Below, in pieces: positions 32,633-41,930 of a DNA stretch of 64,000 nucleotides. Numbering within the stretch: position 1 is the stretch's first letter; every line of letters starts with the position of its first letter. Under the pieces are notes generated by a model. It did not search any database and was not told the DNA's origin. It worked only from the letters and a program-made list of their open reading frames with translations. The stretch is from Pseudarthrobacter sp. L1SW (GTDB taxonomy: Bacteria; Actinomycetota; Actinomycetes; Actinomycetales; Micrococcaceae): positions 496,001-560,000 of the forward strand of contig NZ_CP078079.1 in NCBI RefSeq assembly GCF_020809045.1, read 5' to 3'. The position numbers and the translations under genes are program-made.

Positions 32633-33922
32633 ATGAAAACCCCTAGATTCCTACTGCCGGCTGCAACTGCCGGTGTCCTGGCCCTGTCCCTGACCGCATG
32701 CGGCGGCGGAGGCGGCGGCGGGACCACTGGCGGTGGCGGCGGCGACGCCGAAAAGAACCTGGACAGCCGCGGTCCCATTACGTACGTCCAAGGCAAAGAC
32801 AACAGCAACGTGGTGCGTCCCCTGATCGAAAAGTGGAATGCTGCCCACCCGGACGAGAAGGTCACGTTCAAGGAGCAGACCGACCAGGCCGACCAGCAGC
32901 ATGACGACCTGGTGCAGAACTTCCAGGCCAAGAACGCCGATTACGATGTTGCAAGCGTGGACGTTGTGTGGACTGCCGAGTTTGCAGCCAAGGGTTGGCT
33001 GCAGCCGCTCAAGGACAAGATGGCAGTGGAAACCAAGGGAATGCTTGAACCTACGGTCGAAGCCGGTTCGTACAAGGGCACTCTTTACGCAGCCCCGGTG
33101 TCCTCCGATGGCGGCATTCTGTACTACCGCAAGGACCTGGTGCCGGAAGCACCCAAGACGTGGGACGAGATGATGGGGATGTGCTCCATCGCAAAGCAGA
33201 ACAACATGGGCTGCTACTCGGGACAGTTCAAGCAGTATGAAGGCCTCACGGTCAATGCTTCCGAGGCCATCAACTCGGCCGGCGGATCGGTCCTTAATGA
33301 CCAGGGCAAGCCGAACCTGAACACCCCCGAGGCAGAAAAGGGCCTGAACAACCTGGTGGAGGCCTTCAAGAACGGGAACATCCCGGCCGAGGCCATCACC
33401 TACCAGGAAGAGGAAAGCCGCCGCGCGTTCCAGGAAGGCAAGCTGCTCTTCCTCCGCAACTGGCCCTACGTCTACAACCTGGCCACCACTGAAGGTTCCT
33501 CCAAGGTGAAGGACGTGCTGGGCATGGCTGCCCTGCCGGGCAAGGACGGCCCCGGCGCCTCCTCCCTCGGCGGCCACAGCGCAGCCATCAGCGTCTACTC
33601 GGACCACAAGGCAACTTCCCTGGACTTCGTGAAGTTCCTGATCGAGGAAGAACAGCAGAAGTTCTTCGCAACCCAGGGCTCCCTGGCTCCGGTCTTCGGC
33701 GCACTGTATGAAGACAAAGAACTGGTTGCCAAGCTTCCGTACCTGCCGGTGCTGAAGACTTCCATCGAGAACGCTGTTCCCCGTCCGGTAACCCCGTTCT
33801 ACCCGGCTGTCACGCAGGCGATCCAGGAAAATGCCTACGCTGCACTGAAGGGTGAGAAGCCTGCGAAGGACGCGCTGTCCGACATGCAGAAGTCCATCGA
33901 GTCCGCTGGCGCAGGATCGTAG
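32633..33922 (+). CDS. Sugar ABC transporter substrate-binding lipoprotein
   Basis: A 429-residue extracellular receptor for an alpha-glucoside or trehalose-type sugar. The lipobox LTAC (Cys23) is followed by a glycine-rich linker. ITYVQGKDNSNVVRPLIEKWNAAHPDEKVTFKE starts the family-1 binding fold, and KGWLQPLKD and YAAPVSSDGGILYYRKDL are conserved blocks. It heads an operon with two permeases and is divergent from a GH13 glucosidase, which supports an alpha-glucoside substrate. Confidence 0.92.
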   Translation: MKTPRFLLPAATAGVLALSLTACGGGGGGGTTGGGGGDAEKNLDSRGPITYVQGKDNSNVVRPLIEKWNAAHPDEKVTFKEQTDQADQQHDDLVQNFQAKNADYDVASVDVVWTAEFAAKGWLQPLKDKMAVETKGMLEPTVEAGSYKGTLYAAPVSSDGGILYYRKDLVPEAPKTWDEMMGMCSIAKQNNMGCYSGQFKQYEGLTVNASEAINSAGGSVLNDQGKPNLNTPEAEKGLNNLVEAFKNGNIPAEAITYQEEESRRAFQEGKLLFLRNWPYVYNLATTEGSSKVKDVLGMAALPGKDGPGASSLGGHSAAISVYSDHKATSLDFVKFLIEEEQQKFFATQGSLAPVFGALYEDKELVAKLPYLPVLKTSIENAVPRPVTPFYPAVTQAIQENAYAALKGEKPAKDALSDMQKSIESAGAGS

Positions 33923-33929
33923 CTTAGCC

Positions 33930-34964
33930 ATGGCAACCGAATTGGGCCCGACGCCGGTAAAGCCGGCGTCGGGCGCCCCCGATGTACACCACGGTCCCAA
34001 AGGTGTAGGTGAAGACAACGCGATCCTCAGCCAAGGCAAATGGGCCTCCTGGCTGTTGGCTCCCACCATCATTGCCCTGGGCATCGTCATTGTTTACCCC
34101 ATCATCAGCGCCATTGTGATGTCCTTCCAGAAGGACGCGGGGCTGGACCCGGCCACCGGGCTGTTCACCGCCGGCGGCCCCGCGGGGATCCAAAACTACG
34201 TGAACTGGCTGGGGCAGCAGTGCGCCGCCCCGAACGGCGGTACCGTCGCTTGCCCGCCGGGCACCCTGGGCGGCCAGTTCTGGACCGCCACCGGGACCAC
34301 CTTCCTCTTCACCGTCATCACCGTGGCCTTCGAGACAGTGCTTGGCTTCTGGATGGCCATGATCATGGCGCGGACGTTCAAGGGCCGCGGCCTGGTCCGC
34401 GCAGCCGTCCTCGTTCCGTGGGCCATCCCCACCGCTGTCACGGCCCAGCTGTGGCTCTTCATGTTCGACTTCAACGGCATCATCAACAAGCTGTTCAATG
34501 CGTCCATCCTGTGGACCGGCAGCGAATGGCCGGCGAAGTGGGCAGTGATAATCGCGGACACCTGGAAAACCACGCCGTTCATGGCGCTGCTGATCCTGGC
34601 CGGCCTGCAGATGATTCCGGCTGAGGTCTACGAGGCCGCAAAGGTCGACGGCGCCACTGCCTGGCAGCGCTTCCGCCTCATCACGCTTCCGCTGGTGAAG
34701 CCCGCGCTGATGGTGGCCATCCTGTTCCGTACCCTGGACGCCCTGCGCATGTTCGACCTTCCCTACATCCTGACCGGCGGTGCCAACAACACCACCACGC
34801 TTTCCATCCTGGTGATCAACCAGATCAGGCAAGGGTTCAACTCGGCAGCTGCCTTGTCCACCATCACGTTCATCATCATTTTCCTGGTCGCATTCATCTT
34901 CGTCCGGTTCCTCGGTGCGAACGTCGTGGAACAAAGCGGAGCCACCGGTAAGGGGAAGAAATGA
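33930..34964 (+). CDS. Sugar ABC transporter permease (MalF-like)
   Basis: A 344-residue inner-membrane subunit with six helices after a 40-residue cytosolic tail. The EAA loop is EVYEAAKVDGATAWQRFRLITLPLVKP (about 229-255), which contacts the ATPase. It starts 7 bp after the binding-protein stop and overlaps the next permease by 4 bp. The loop before helix 2 has two cysteines (QQCAAPNGGTVACPPG). Confidence 0.93.
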   Translation: MATELGPTPVKPASGAPDVHHGPKGVGEDNAILSQGKWASWLLAPTIIALGIVIVYPIISAIVMSFQKDAGLDPATGLFTAGGPAGIQNYVNWLGQQCAAPNGGTVACPPGTLGGQFWTATGTTFLFTVITVAFETVLGFWMAMIMARTFKGRGLVRAAVLVPWAIPTAVTAQLWLFMFDFNGIINKLFNASILWTGSEWPAKWAVIIADTWKTTPFMALLILAGLQMIPAEVYEAAKVDGATAWQRFRLITLPLVKPALMVAILFRTLDALRMFDLPYILTGGANNTTTLSILVINQIRQGFNSAAALSTITFIIIFLVAFIFVRFLGANVVEQSGATGKGKK

Positions 34965-35857
34965 CAACCACAACTGCCGCCACGGCATTGCGGGCGCAGC
35001 AGGACAAGGGCCGCAAGGCCGCCCAGACCCGGGAAAAGTGGGCCAGCGCCCGCACCTATATCAGCGCCGTCGTGATCCTGATCTGGTGCCTTGCACCGGC
35101 TTACTGGATGGTGGTGACGGCGTTCCGCGAGGTGGGCTTCACCTACGACACCACGCCTTGGCCCACGCACGTGACCATGGACAACTTCATCACTGCCTTC
35201 GATACGTCGTTCGGCAACAAGTTCGGCCAGGCGCTCATCAACAGCATCATCATCGGCGTGACTGTCACGGTGGTCTCGCTGGTGATCGGCGTCTTCGCCG
35301 CCTATGCGTTGGCGCGCCTGAACTTCCGGTTCAAGTACCTTGTGCTGGGGTTCATCCTGGGCGCTTCCATGTTCCCCGGCGTTGCCCTGATCACGCCGCT
35401 GTTCCAGCTGTTCACCAACATCGGCTGGATGGGCACCTACCAGGCCCTGATCATCCCGAACATCTCCTTCGTCCTGCCGCTCACCGTCTACACACTGACC
35501 TCCTTCTTCCGCGAGATGCCGTGGGAGCTTGAGGAATCAGCCCGTGTTGACGGTTGCACGCAGGGCCAGGCGTTCCGGAAAGTGATCATGCCCCTGGCAG
35601 CCCCGGCCATCTTCACCACGGCGATCCTGGCCTTCATCTCCTCCTGGAATGAATTCCTGATCGCCAGCCAGCTGTCCAATGAGGCAACGAAGCCGGTCAC
35701 GGTCGCCATCGCCAGCTTTGCCGGCGCGCAGCCCAACCAGATTCCGTACACCGCCATCATGGCGGCAGGCACCATCGTCACCATTCCTTTGGTGATCCTG
35801 GTGCTGGTCTTCCAGCGCAAGATCGTTGCCGGCCTGACGGCGGGTGCGGTCAAGTGA
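34961..35857 (+). CDS. Sugar ABC transporter permease (MalG-like)
   Basis: A 298-residue partner permease with six helices. The EAA loop is ELEESARVDGCTQGQAFRKVIMPLAAPA. It overlaps the upstream permease and the downstream small gene by 4 bp each. No ATP-binding subunit is encoded in the operon, as is usual for actinobacterial CUT1 systems that share an MsiK-type ATPase. Confidence 0.93.
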   Translation: MTTTTAATALRAQQDKGRKAAQTREKWASARTYISAVVILIWCLAPAYWMVVTAFREVGFTYDTTPWPTHVTMDNFITAFDTSFGNKFGQALINSIIIGVTVTVVSLVIGVFAAYALARLNFRFKYLVLGFILGASMFPGVALITPLFQLFTNIGWMGTYQALIIPNISFVLPLTVYTLTSFFREMPWELEESARVDGCTQGQAFRKVIMPLAAPAIFTTAILAFISSWNEFLIASQLSNEATKPVTVAIASFAGAQPNQIPYTAIMAAGTIVTIPLVILVLVFQRKIVAGLTAGAVK

Positions 35858-36102
35858 CACGCGACGCTTCCCGTTCCCGCACTCCGGGGGCGGGAGGCAG
35901 CCGCCGGCTCCTGAGGTCCGGCGAGGATTTTGACATCATCATCGGGTTCCTCGGCTTCTGGGCCCTGGTCCTGCTGGTGGTCACCGTCTGGATGGAGGTG
36001 ACTGCGCAGCCCGCCCTCGGCTGGGCCCTGGGCCTGCTGGCAATGCTTTTGGCACTGTACGGAATGGTGCGGCTGCGGCGGCGGCTGCCGGACCGGAAGT
36101 AG
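35854..36102 (+). CDS. Small two-helix membrane protein of sugar operon
   Basis: An 82-residue protein with a basic N-terminus and two membrane helices (about 29-48 and 54-72), ending RLRRRLPDRK. Not recognised. The 4-bp overlap with the permease gene means it is co-translated with the transporter; it may stabilise it. GTG start. Confidence 0.75.
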   Translation: MTRDASRSRTPGAGGSRRLLRSGEDFDIIIGFLGFWALVLLVVTVWMEVTAQPALGWALGLLAMLLALYGMVRLRRRLPDRK

Positions 36103-36235
36103 CACGGCTTACCCGCTGCCGGCGTCCACCCGGCGCGGTAACACTGCGAGGCAGGCCTGTGTCCAAAATACGATTGGCACAGGCGTATCGCATTAAGCAG
36201 GGCGGGTACCTGCAGGGAGTACATGAGGGGACACC

Positions 36236-37288
36236 GTGGCACGCACAACTGAAAGGTCTCAACGGGGAGGCCACAGCGGTGTCAGCATCGAGGATGTGGC
36301 CGCAGCAGCAGGAGTTTCCACTGCCACGGTTTCGCGGGCGGTACGGGGGCTGCCCCGGGTATCGCCTGCCACCCGGGAGAAGATCCTGGAGGTCGCCGGG
36401 AACCTGGGCTACGTTGCTTCCTCCTCCGCGTCCGGCCTGGCTACTGGGCGCACCAGGACCATCGGGGTCCTTGCCCCGTTCGTGAGCCGCTGGTTCTTCT
36501 CCAAGGCGATCGAGGGCGCGGACCGCGAGCTGCATGCCCGCAACTACAATCTTTCGCTCTTCAACCTGGGCGGCCACGGGAGCAACCGGGAGCGGCTTTT
36601 CAGCAAGACCATGGTCTACAAGCAGATCGATGCCCTGCTGGTGCTGTGTATGGCGCTGACCCATGAAGAGCTGGACCACCTGCAGAAAATCGACATCCCC
36701 CTGGTGGTGGTGGGGGGCCACGTCGAAGAGTGTGCCTACATCGGCATCGACGACTATGCCGCTGCCTCCGCTGCCGTCCGCCACCTGATCGACCTTGGCC
36801 ACCGGGACATTGCCCTGCTGCACGGAGATGACGAGACGGACCTGAACTTCGACGTTCCCCGGGTCCGCATCCTTGCATTCAAGGATGTCATGACGGCAGC
36901 CGGCCTCCCCACGCGCCCGGAGTGGGATGAATGGGGTGACTTCACCGTCCGCAGCGGCCAGGAAGCCTTGCGGCGTCTCTGGTCCAAGCCGGGGAAGAAG
37001 CCGACTGCCATCTTCTGCGCCTCGGACGAAATGGCCATGGGCGTCATCTTTGAAGCGGCCCGCCTTGGCATCCGGGTTCCCGAGGAACTTTCCGTGGTGG
37101 GCATCGATAACCACGATTTCGCCGACGCCATGGGACTGACCACTGTTGGCCAGCGGCCCGATGAGCAGGCCGAACTGGCTACCAAGATGCTCCTGGACGA
37201 ACTGGACGGCGAGATCGGCGCCGTCCGGTCCGCCGTCGCGCCCCATGAACTGATCGTCCGAAGGACAACGGCGCCGCCCCAGGCTTGA
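36236..37288 (+). CDS. LacI-family transcriptional regulator
   Basis: A 350-residue repressor. The HTH is VSIEDVAAAAGVSTATVSRAVRG (about 17-39), followed by the hinge and a periplasmic-binding-fold sensor domain ending at SVVGIDNHDFADAMGLTTVGQ. It follows the sugar transporter operon by 133 bp and is the natural candidate for the operator at 32519. The N-terminal 16 residues (MARTTERSQRGGHSG) precede the usual start of the fold. Confidence 0.92.
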   Translation: MARTTERSQRGGHSGVSIEDVAAAAGVSTATVSRAVRGLPRVSPATREKILEVAGNLGYVASSSASGLATGRTRTIGVLAPFVSRWFFSKAIEGADRELHARNYNLSLFNLGGHGSNRERLFSKTMVYKQIDALLVLCMALTHEELDHLQKIDIPLVVVGGHVEECAYIGIDDYAAASAAVRHLIDLGHRDIALLHGDDETDLNFDVPRVRILAFKDVMTAAGLPTRPEWDEWGDFTVRSGQEALRRLWSKPGKKPTAIFCASDEMAMGVIFEAARLGIRVPEELSVVGIDNHDFADAMGLTTVGQRPDEQAELATKMLLDELDGEIGAVRSAVAPHELIVRRTTAPPQA

Positions 37289-37311
37289 ACGCCTGGCCTG
37301 CGCGGCCAGCG

Positions 37312-38208
37312 TCAGGAGGCGCGCGCCAGCTGGCGGATAGGGATCCACCGGGATGCCAGGCGCCGGTAGGCTGCAGCGGCGCCGGTCATGTCCCCCTCAG
37401 CAAGGCATTCAATGCCCAGCCGGATGTCCATGGGCGAATCGTCCGGGTACACCTTGTCGGCAACAGCCCCGTAATCGAGCTCCACCATCGAATTGACGTG
37501 GAACAGTTCCAGCCATTCCGTGAGCTGGGCGAGGTCGTCCAGCATGTCCAGGTCCGGTGCGGCGAGGGCCAGGTTCGCCACGGCGTAGCGTGCGCGCTCC
37601 AAGGCGTCCGTTATGGGCGCCCACACCCGTACGGTGACGATCCGGCCACCGGCCTCCACCACGTCCTTGTGGTCTGATTCCATGAACAGGGAAAACCAGC
37701 TGAAAGGGATCCCCCAGGTGGAGGCGCGGGTGTGCACCCGGACGGATCCGTCGCGGGCCTTGACTTGGTCTATCCGTTCCTGATGCTTGTCCCGCTGCTC
37801 CTCGGGGATCAGCAGCTCGGCCAGCGGACCGTGGATGCCTTCCATCAGGGCGTTGGCCGCCAAACCGGCCCGGAGCACCAGCTGGCTGGGGCAGTAGAGC
37901 AGCACAGGCTCCTCGTCAGCACCGTCGTCGGATGCTTCACCGGCGGTTCCGCTGGTTGGTGCCGGAGCAGTGGTGACGCGCACCAGGTCCGTGCGTCCCG
38001 TGGGGAAGGGATCACCGCCGGAGCGCGTGATGCGTCCCAGCGAGGCCAGCAGTTCAGCATTTTCGACGGCGGCGCGGGAAGCCGAGCGCGCCCCCTCCGC
38101 CTGGATTGCTTGGCGCTGCTCCTCGGGGAAGGCCTCCAGCGGCTCGTAGACCCGGAGGGTGGACGAGAACGGCAGGCCGGCCTGGCCCCGGTAGAGGTTT
38201 CCGGTCAT
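37312..38208 (-). CDS. Conserved hypothetical protein (298 aa)
   Basis: Not recognised. A soluble protein without membrane segments, with a variable Ala/Thr/Gly insertion (about 78-95) and a conserved-looking second half: VHTRASTWGIPFSWFSLFMESDHKDV and a mostly helical C-terminus (about 200-298) with tetratricopeptide-like spacing (GDMTGAAAAYRRLASRW). AGGAGG lies 7 nt before the ATG. It is upstream of the LacI gene in convergent orientation and downstream of xthA on the same strand. Confidence 0.75.
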   Translation of the reverse strand: MTGNLYRGQAGLPFSSTLRVYEPLEAFPEEQRQAIQAEGARSASRAAVENAELLASLGRITRSGGDPFPTGRTDLVRVTTAPAPTSGTAGEASDDGADEEPVLLYCPSQLVLRAGLAANALMEGIHGPLAELLIPEEQRDKHQERIDQVKARDGSVRVHTRASTWGIPFSWFSLFMESDHKDVVEAGGRIVTVRVWAPITDALERARYAVANLALAAPDLDMLDDLAQLTEWLELFHVNSMVELDYGAVADKVYPDDSPMDIRLGIECLAEGDMTGAAAAYRRLASRWIPIRQLARAS

Positions 38209-38242
38209 CAGGGCCTCCTAATGTGGGTCCAGGATGCTGCCA

Positions 38243-39049
38243 TCAGTCCGCCAGTTCCACCAGCACGGGGGCGTGGTCCGAGGCGCCCTTGCCCTTGCGC
38301 TCCTCGCGGTCGATCGAAGCGCCGGTGACGCGTGCCGCCAGGGCCGGGCTGGCCAGCACGAAGTCGATCCGCATGCCCTCCTTCTTGGGGAAGCGCAGCT
38401 GCGTGTAGTCCCAGTAGGTGTACACGCCCGGGCCCGGGGTGTACGGGCGCACAACGTCGGTAAAGCCGGCTGACTCGAAGGCGTGGAAGGCGGCACGCTC
38501 GGGCGGGCTGACGTGGGTGTAGCGGTTGTTGACGAACAGATCGATGTCCCAGACGTCGTCATCGAACGGTGCGATGTTCCAGTCGCCCATCAGGGCCACC
38601 TGGGCCCCGGGGTCCTGCGTGACGAGTTCCTGCGCGTGCGTCTTCAGGCTCTCGAGCCATTTGAGCTTGTACGGCATGTGTTCGTCGTCCAGGGAACGGC
38701 CGTTGGGGACGTACAGGCTCCAGATGCGGATGCCGGCGCAGGTGGCAGCCATGGCGCGGGCTTCCTGTACAGGATCCTTGCCGGCCTTGCCGAACGAGGG
38801 CTGGTCCAGGAAGGTGCGTTCCACGTCCTCCAGCCCCACCCGGGAGGCGATGGCCACGCCGTTCCACTGGTTGACGCCGAAGTGGGCAACCTCGTAGCCC
38901 ATCCGCTCAAAGAGTTCCCACGGGAAGTTGTCGTCCTTGCACTTTGTCTCCTGGATGGCCAGGACATCGCAGTCGCTGCGCTGAAGCCAGGCTTCCACGC
39001 GGTCGGCGCGGGCACGGAGGGAGTTCACATTCCAGGTAGCAATCTTCAC
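38243..39049 (-). CDS. xthA: Exodeoxyribonuclease III (AP endonuclease)
   Basis: A 268-residue base-excision-repair nuclease that nicks DNA at abasic sites and has 3' phosphatase/exonuclease activity. Family blocks: IATWNVNSLRAR at the start, QETKCKDDNFP (metal Glu), LMGDWNIAPFDDDV (catalytic Asp/Asn) and the ending ASDHAPVLVEL (catalytic Asp-His). GTG 39049 is chosen because it starts VKIATWN and lies 7 nt after TAGGTT; AGGA is also within the short gap. Confidence 0.95.
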   Translation of the reverse strand: MKIATWNVNSLRARADRVEAWLQRSDCDVLAIQETKCKDDNFPWELFERMGYEVAHFGVNQWNGVAIASRVGLEDVERTFLDQPSFGKAGKDPVQEARAMAATCAGIRIWSLYVPNGRSLDDEHMPYKLKWLESLKTHAQELVTQDPGAQVALMGDWNIAPFDDDVWDIDLFVNNRYTHVSPPERAAFHAFESAGFTDVVRPYTPGPGVYTYWDYTQLRFPKKEGMRIDFVLASPALAARVTGASIDREERKGKGASDHAPVLVELAD

Positions 39050-39229
39050 AGTTCCTAACCTACCTTGAGCGCTGGAAATGCGGACCGGGCAGGGCTCCGA
39101 AACGGGGCACAACGGCGCGGACCCGCGCACGCGTGGGGCCGAGCCAGGCGAAACCGGGCACCAATGTGGGCACGACGGCGGCGCCCGCCCCAGTGCCCCA
39201 GGGCAGGGCAGCCCGTATGGAAGTTAGTA

Positions 39230-39251
39230 GGAAGTCCGAGTATATTCGCAA
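39230..39251. promoter_or_regulatory. MarR-type operator copy 1, upstream of mmsA
   Basis: This 22-bp element is 19/22 identical to the reverse complement of 45031-45052 in the marR/acyl-CoA dehydrogenase gap. It contains a TATATT box (39241-39246) that could be the mmsA -10. A CCAGG-AATGA-CCTGG palindrome (39253-39267) follows directly. Confidence 0.7.
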
Positions 39252-39291
39252 CCAGGAATGACCTGGATCACATGCGAAGGAGCCTGCAGCC

Positions 39292-40791
39292 ATGGTCCGC
39301 GAACTGTCCCATTTTGTCGGCGGCCAGCATGTTGCCGGCCTGTCGGGCCGCTTTGGCGACGTCTTTGATCCGTGCACCGGCCAGGTCCAGGCCCGGGTAC
39401 CGCTCGCCGGCCGGGACGAGGTACGGAACGCCGTCGCTGTTGCTGAGAAGGCGCAGGGGGAATGGGCAGCCATGAACCCGCAGCGGCGCGGCAGGATCAT
39501 GCTGCGGTTCGTGGACCTGGCCAACCGGGACATCGATGGGCTCGCCAGGCTGCTCTCCTCGGAGCACGGCAAGACCCTCGCCGATTCGAAAGGCGATATC
39601 CAGCGCGGCCTTGAAGTGGTGGAATTCGCTGCCGCCGCGCCGCACCTGCTCAAGGGCGAGTTCTCCAGCGACGCGGGCCCGGGGATCGACATCCACTCGC
39701 TGCGCCAGCCCCTTGGCGTGGTTGCCGGCATCACGCCGTTCAACTTTCCCGCCATGATTCCGCTGTGGAAATCCGGCCCCGCCCTGGCCGCCGGCAACGC
39801 CTTCATCCTGAAGCCCTCCGAACGCGATCCCTCCGTGCCCCTCCGCCTGGCCGAGCTGTACACCGAGGCAGGTGTTCCGGACGGGGTGTTCAACGTGGTG
39901 AACGGAGACAAGGAGGCAGTGGACGCGCTGCTGGAGGATCCCCGGGTAAAAGCAGTCGGGTTCGTGGGCTCCACCCCCATCGCACAGTACATTTACGCCA
40001 CGGCCGCGGCCCACGGAAAGCGGGCGCAGTGCTTTGGCGGCGCCAAGAACCACATGGTGGTCATGCCCGACGCGGACCTGGACCAGGCAGCCGACGCCCT
40101 GGTCGGTGCGGGCTACGGCTCCGCGGGCGAGCGATGCATGGCTGTTTCAGTGGCAGTGCCGGTGGGGGAGGAAACGGCCAACCGGCTGGTGGCAAGGCTC
40201 CAGGACCGGGTCAAGGCGCTCAAGGTGGGCCCCAGCCTGGACAAGGACACTGACTTTGGTCCGGTTGTCACCGCTGCCGCCAAGGAACGCATCGAGGGCT
40301 ACATCCAGGCAGGGGTGGACGAAGGCGCCACTCTGCTGGCCGACGGCCGGGGATTCAGCGTAAAGGGGCATAAAGACGGCTTCTGGGTAGGGCCAACCCT
40401 CTTTGACCACGTCACCAAGGACATGGCCATCTACCGCAACGAGATTTTTGGTCCCGTCCTGAGTGTCGTCAGGGCGGCTGATTACGACGATGCCCTGCGG
40501 CTGTGCACAGAAAACGAGTTCGGGAACGGCGTGGCGATCTTCACCCGCGATGGCGATGCCGCAAGGGATTTCGCCACCCGGGTGGACGTGGGCATGGTGG
40601 GCATCAACGTCCCCATCCCCGTGCCCATCGCCTATTACACGTTCGGGGGCTGGAAGGCCTCAGGGTTCGGCGACCTGAACCAGCACGGCGCGGACGCGTT
40701 CCGTTTCTATACGAAGACCAAGACGGTCACCACACGGTGGCCCTCAGGAATACGGCACGGAGCCAGCTTCGTGATGCCGGAAGGAAGCTGA
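39292..40791 (+). CDS. mmsA: Methylmalonate-semialdehyde dehydrogenase (CoA-acylating)
   Basis: A 499-residue enzyme oxidising methylmalonate semialdehyde to propionyl-CoA (and malonate semialdehyde to acetyl-CoA), the last step of valine degradation. Catalytic Cys282 lies in GSAGERCMAVS. The position of the usual ALDH general base is in the block FGGAKNH, as in MMSDH enzymes that lack the glutamate and use CoA. ITPFNFPAMIPLW is the cofactor-binding signature. AAGGAGC precedes the ATG. First gene of a four-gene operon. Confidence 0.95.
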   Translation: MVRELSHFVGGQHVAGLSGRFGDVFDPCTGQVQARVPLAGRDEVRNAVAVAEKAQGEWAAMNPQRRGRIMLRFVDLANRDIDGLARLLSSEHGKTLADSKGDIQRGLEVVEFAAAAPHLLKGEFSSDAGPGIDIHSLRQPLGVVAGITPFNFPAMIPLWKSGPALAAGNAFILKPSERDPSVPLRLAELYTEAGVPDGVFNVVNGDKEAVDALLEDPRVKAVGFVGSTPIAQYIYATAAAHGKRAQCFGGAKNHMVVMPDADLDQAADALVGAGYGSAGERCMAVSVAVPVGEETANRLVARLQDRVKALKVGPSLDKDTDFGPVVTAAAKERIEGYIQAGVDEGATLLADGRGFSVKGHKDGFWVGPTLFDHVTKDMAIYRNEIFGPVLSVVRAADYDDALRLCTENEFGNGVAIFTRDGDAARDFATRVDVGMVGINVPIPVPIAYYTFGGWKASGFGDLNQHGADAFRFYTKTKTVTTRWPSGIRHGASFVMPEGS

Positions 40792-41930
40792 TGACTGCAA
40801 GCATGGCAAAGGGCGCAGCGAACCGCGCGGGGAACCCGGACGGACCTGCAGGCAGCAGCGCAGAGGTGCTGTTCGAGCGCCGCGGCAGGCTGGGGGTGGT
40901 GACGCTCAACCGGCCCAAGGCGGTGAATGCGCTGACGGCGGGGATGGTTGGGGCGCTGTTGGAGCAGCTCACCCTATGGGCGGACGACGACGGCGTTGCC
41001 ACGGTACTGGTGCAGGGGGCGGGCGACCGGGGCCTCTGTGCCGGCGGTGACATTGTGGCGATCTACGAGGACATGGTGGCGGGCGGTGGCCGGACGGCGC
41101 AATTCTGGGAGACGGAGTACCAAGTCAACTCCCTCATCGCCCGGTACCCCAAGCCCTACGTGGCACTGATGGACGGGCTGGTGCTGGGCGGCGGCGTCGG
41201 GATTTCCGCGCACGGGTCCCTCCGGGTGGTCACGGAACGCACCCGGACCGGAATGCCGGAAACAACCATCGGCTTCGCCCCCGACGTTGGCGGGACCTTC
41301 CTCCTGGCCCGCGCCCCCGGGGAAACCGGAACCCACGCCGCCCTGACTGGCGCCCACCTGACCGCAGCGGACGCCCTGTTCCTTGGCCTGGCCAGCCACT
41401 TCGTCCGGTCCGAAAAGCTGCCCGACCTGGTGGCGGCGCTGGAGGACGAAACGCCGGACGCCGCCATCGGGCGCTACCGGGAGGAGGCCCCGCCTTCCGT
41501 GCTGGAGGGGCAGCGGGGCTGGATCGACAGTTGCTACGCCTCGGACGACGCCGAGGAGATCGTGCGGCGCCTGCGAGGCTACCAGGGCGGGAAGAGCGCC
41601 GAGGCCCTGCAGGCCGCGGACACCATCGAGGCAAAGTCGCCGACGTCGGTCAAAGTCACGTTGGCCTCCTTGCGCAGGGTCAAGGGCCGGACCCTGGACG
41701 AGGCCCTGGCCCAGGAGTACCGCGTTGGCCTCCGGTTCCTGTCCGCGCCGGACTTCCGCGAGGGAATCCGGGCGCAGGTGGTGGACAAGGACCGGAACCC
41801 GCGCTGGAACCCGCCCACCCTGGCCGGGGTGGAGCCTGCCCAAGTGGACCGCTTCTTTGAGCCGCTGGGCAGCCGGGAACTGGACCTCAACAGCGTGGAC
41901 CTGCAGCTGAAGGAGCCTGACCATGCCTGA
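40791..41930 (+). CDS. 3-hydroxyisobutyryl-CoA hydrolase
   Basis: A 379-residue crotonase-fold thioesterase that frees 3-hydroxyisobutyrate from its CoA ester in valine degradation. Oxyanion-hole blocks are GAGDRGLCAGGDI and MDGLVLGGGVGIS; PETTIGFAPDVGGTF carries the catalytic Glu/Asp. The C-terminal 130 residues are the extension that marks this group within enoyl-CoA hydratases. The ATG overlaps the mmsA stop by one base; it overlaps mmsB by 8 bp. Confidence 0.92.
   Translation: MTASMAKGAANRAGNPDGPAGSSAEVLFERRGRLGVVTLNRPKAVNALTAGMVGALLEQLTLWADDDGVATVLVQGAGDRGLCAGGDIVAIYEDMVAGGGRTAQFWETEYQVNSLIARYPKPYVALMDGLVLGGGVGISAHGSLRVVTERTRTGMPETTIGFAPDVGGTFLLARAPGETGTHAALTGAHLTAADALFLGLASHFVRSEKLPDLVAALEDETPDAAIGRYREEAPPSVLEGQRGWIDSCYASDDAEEIVRRLRGYQGGKSAEALQAADTIEAKSPTSVKVTLASLRRVKGRTLDEALAQEYRVGLRFLSAPDFREGIRAQVVDKDRNPRWNPPTLAGVEPAQVDRFFEPLGSRELDLNSVDLQLKEPDHA

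Noticed and set aside
32700..32750. Glycine-codon run as a simple-sequence repeat of interest
   Set aside because: It encodes the flexible linker after the lipobox, common in such binding lipoproteins.
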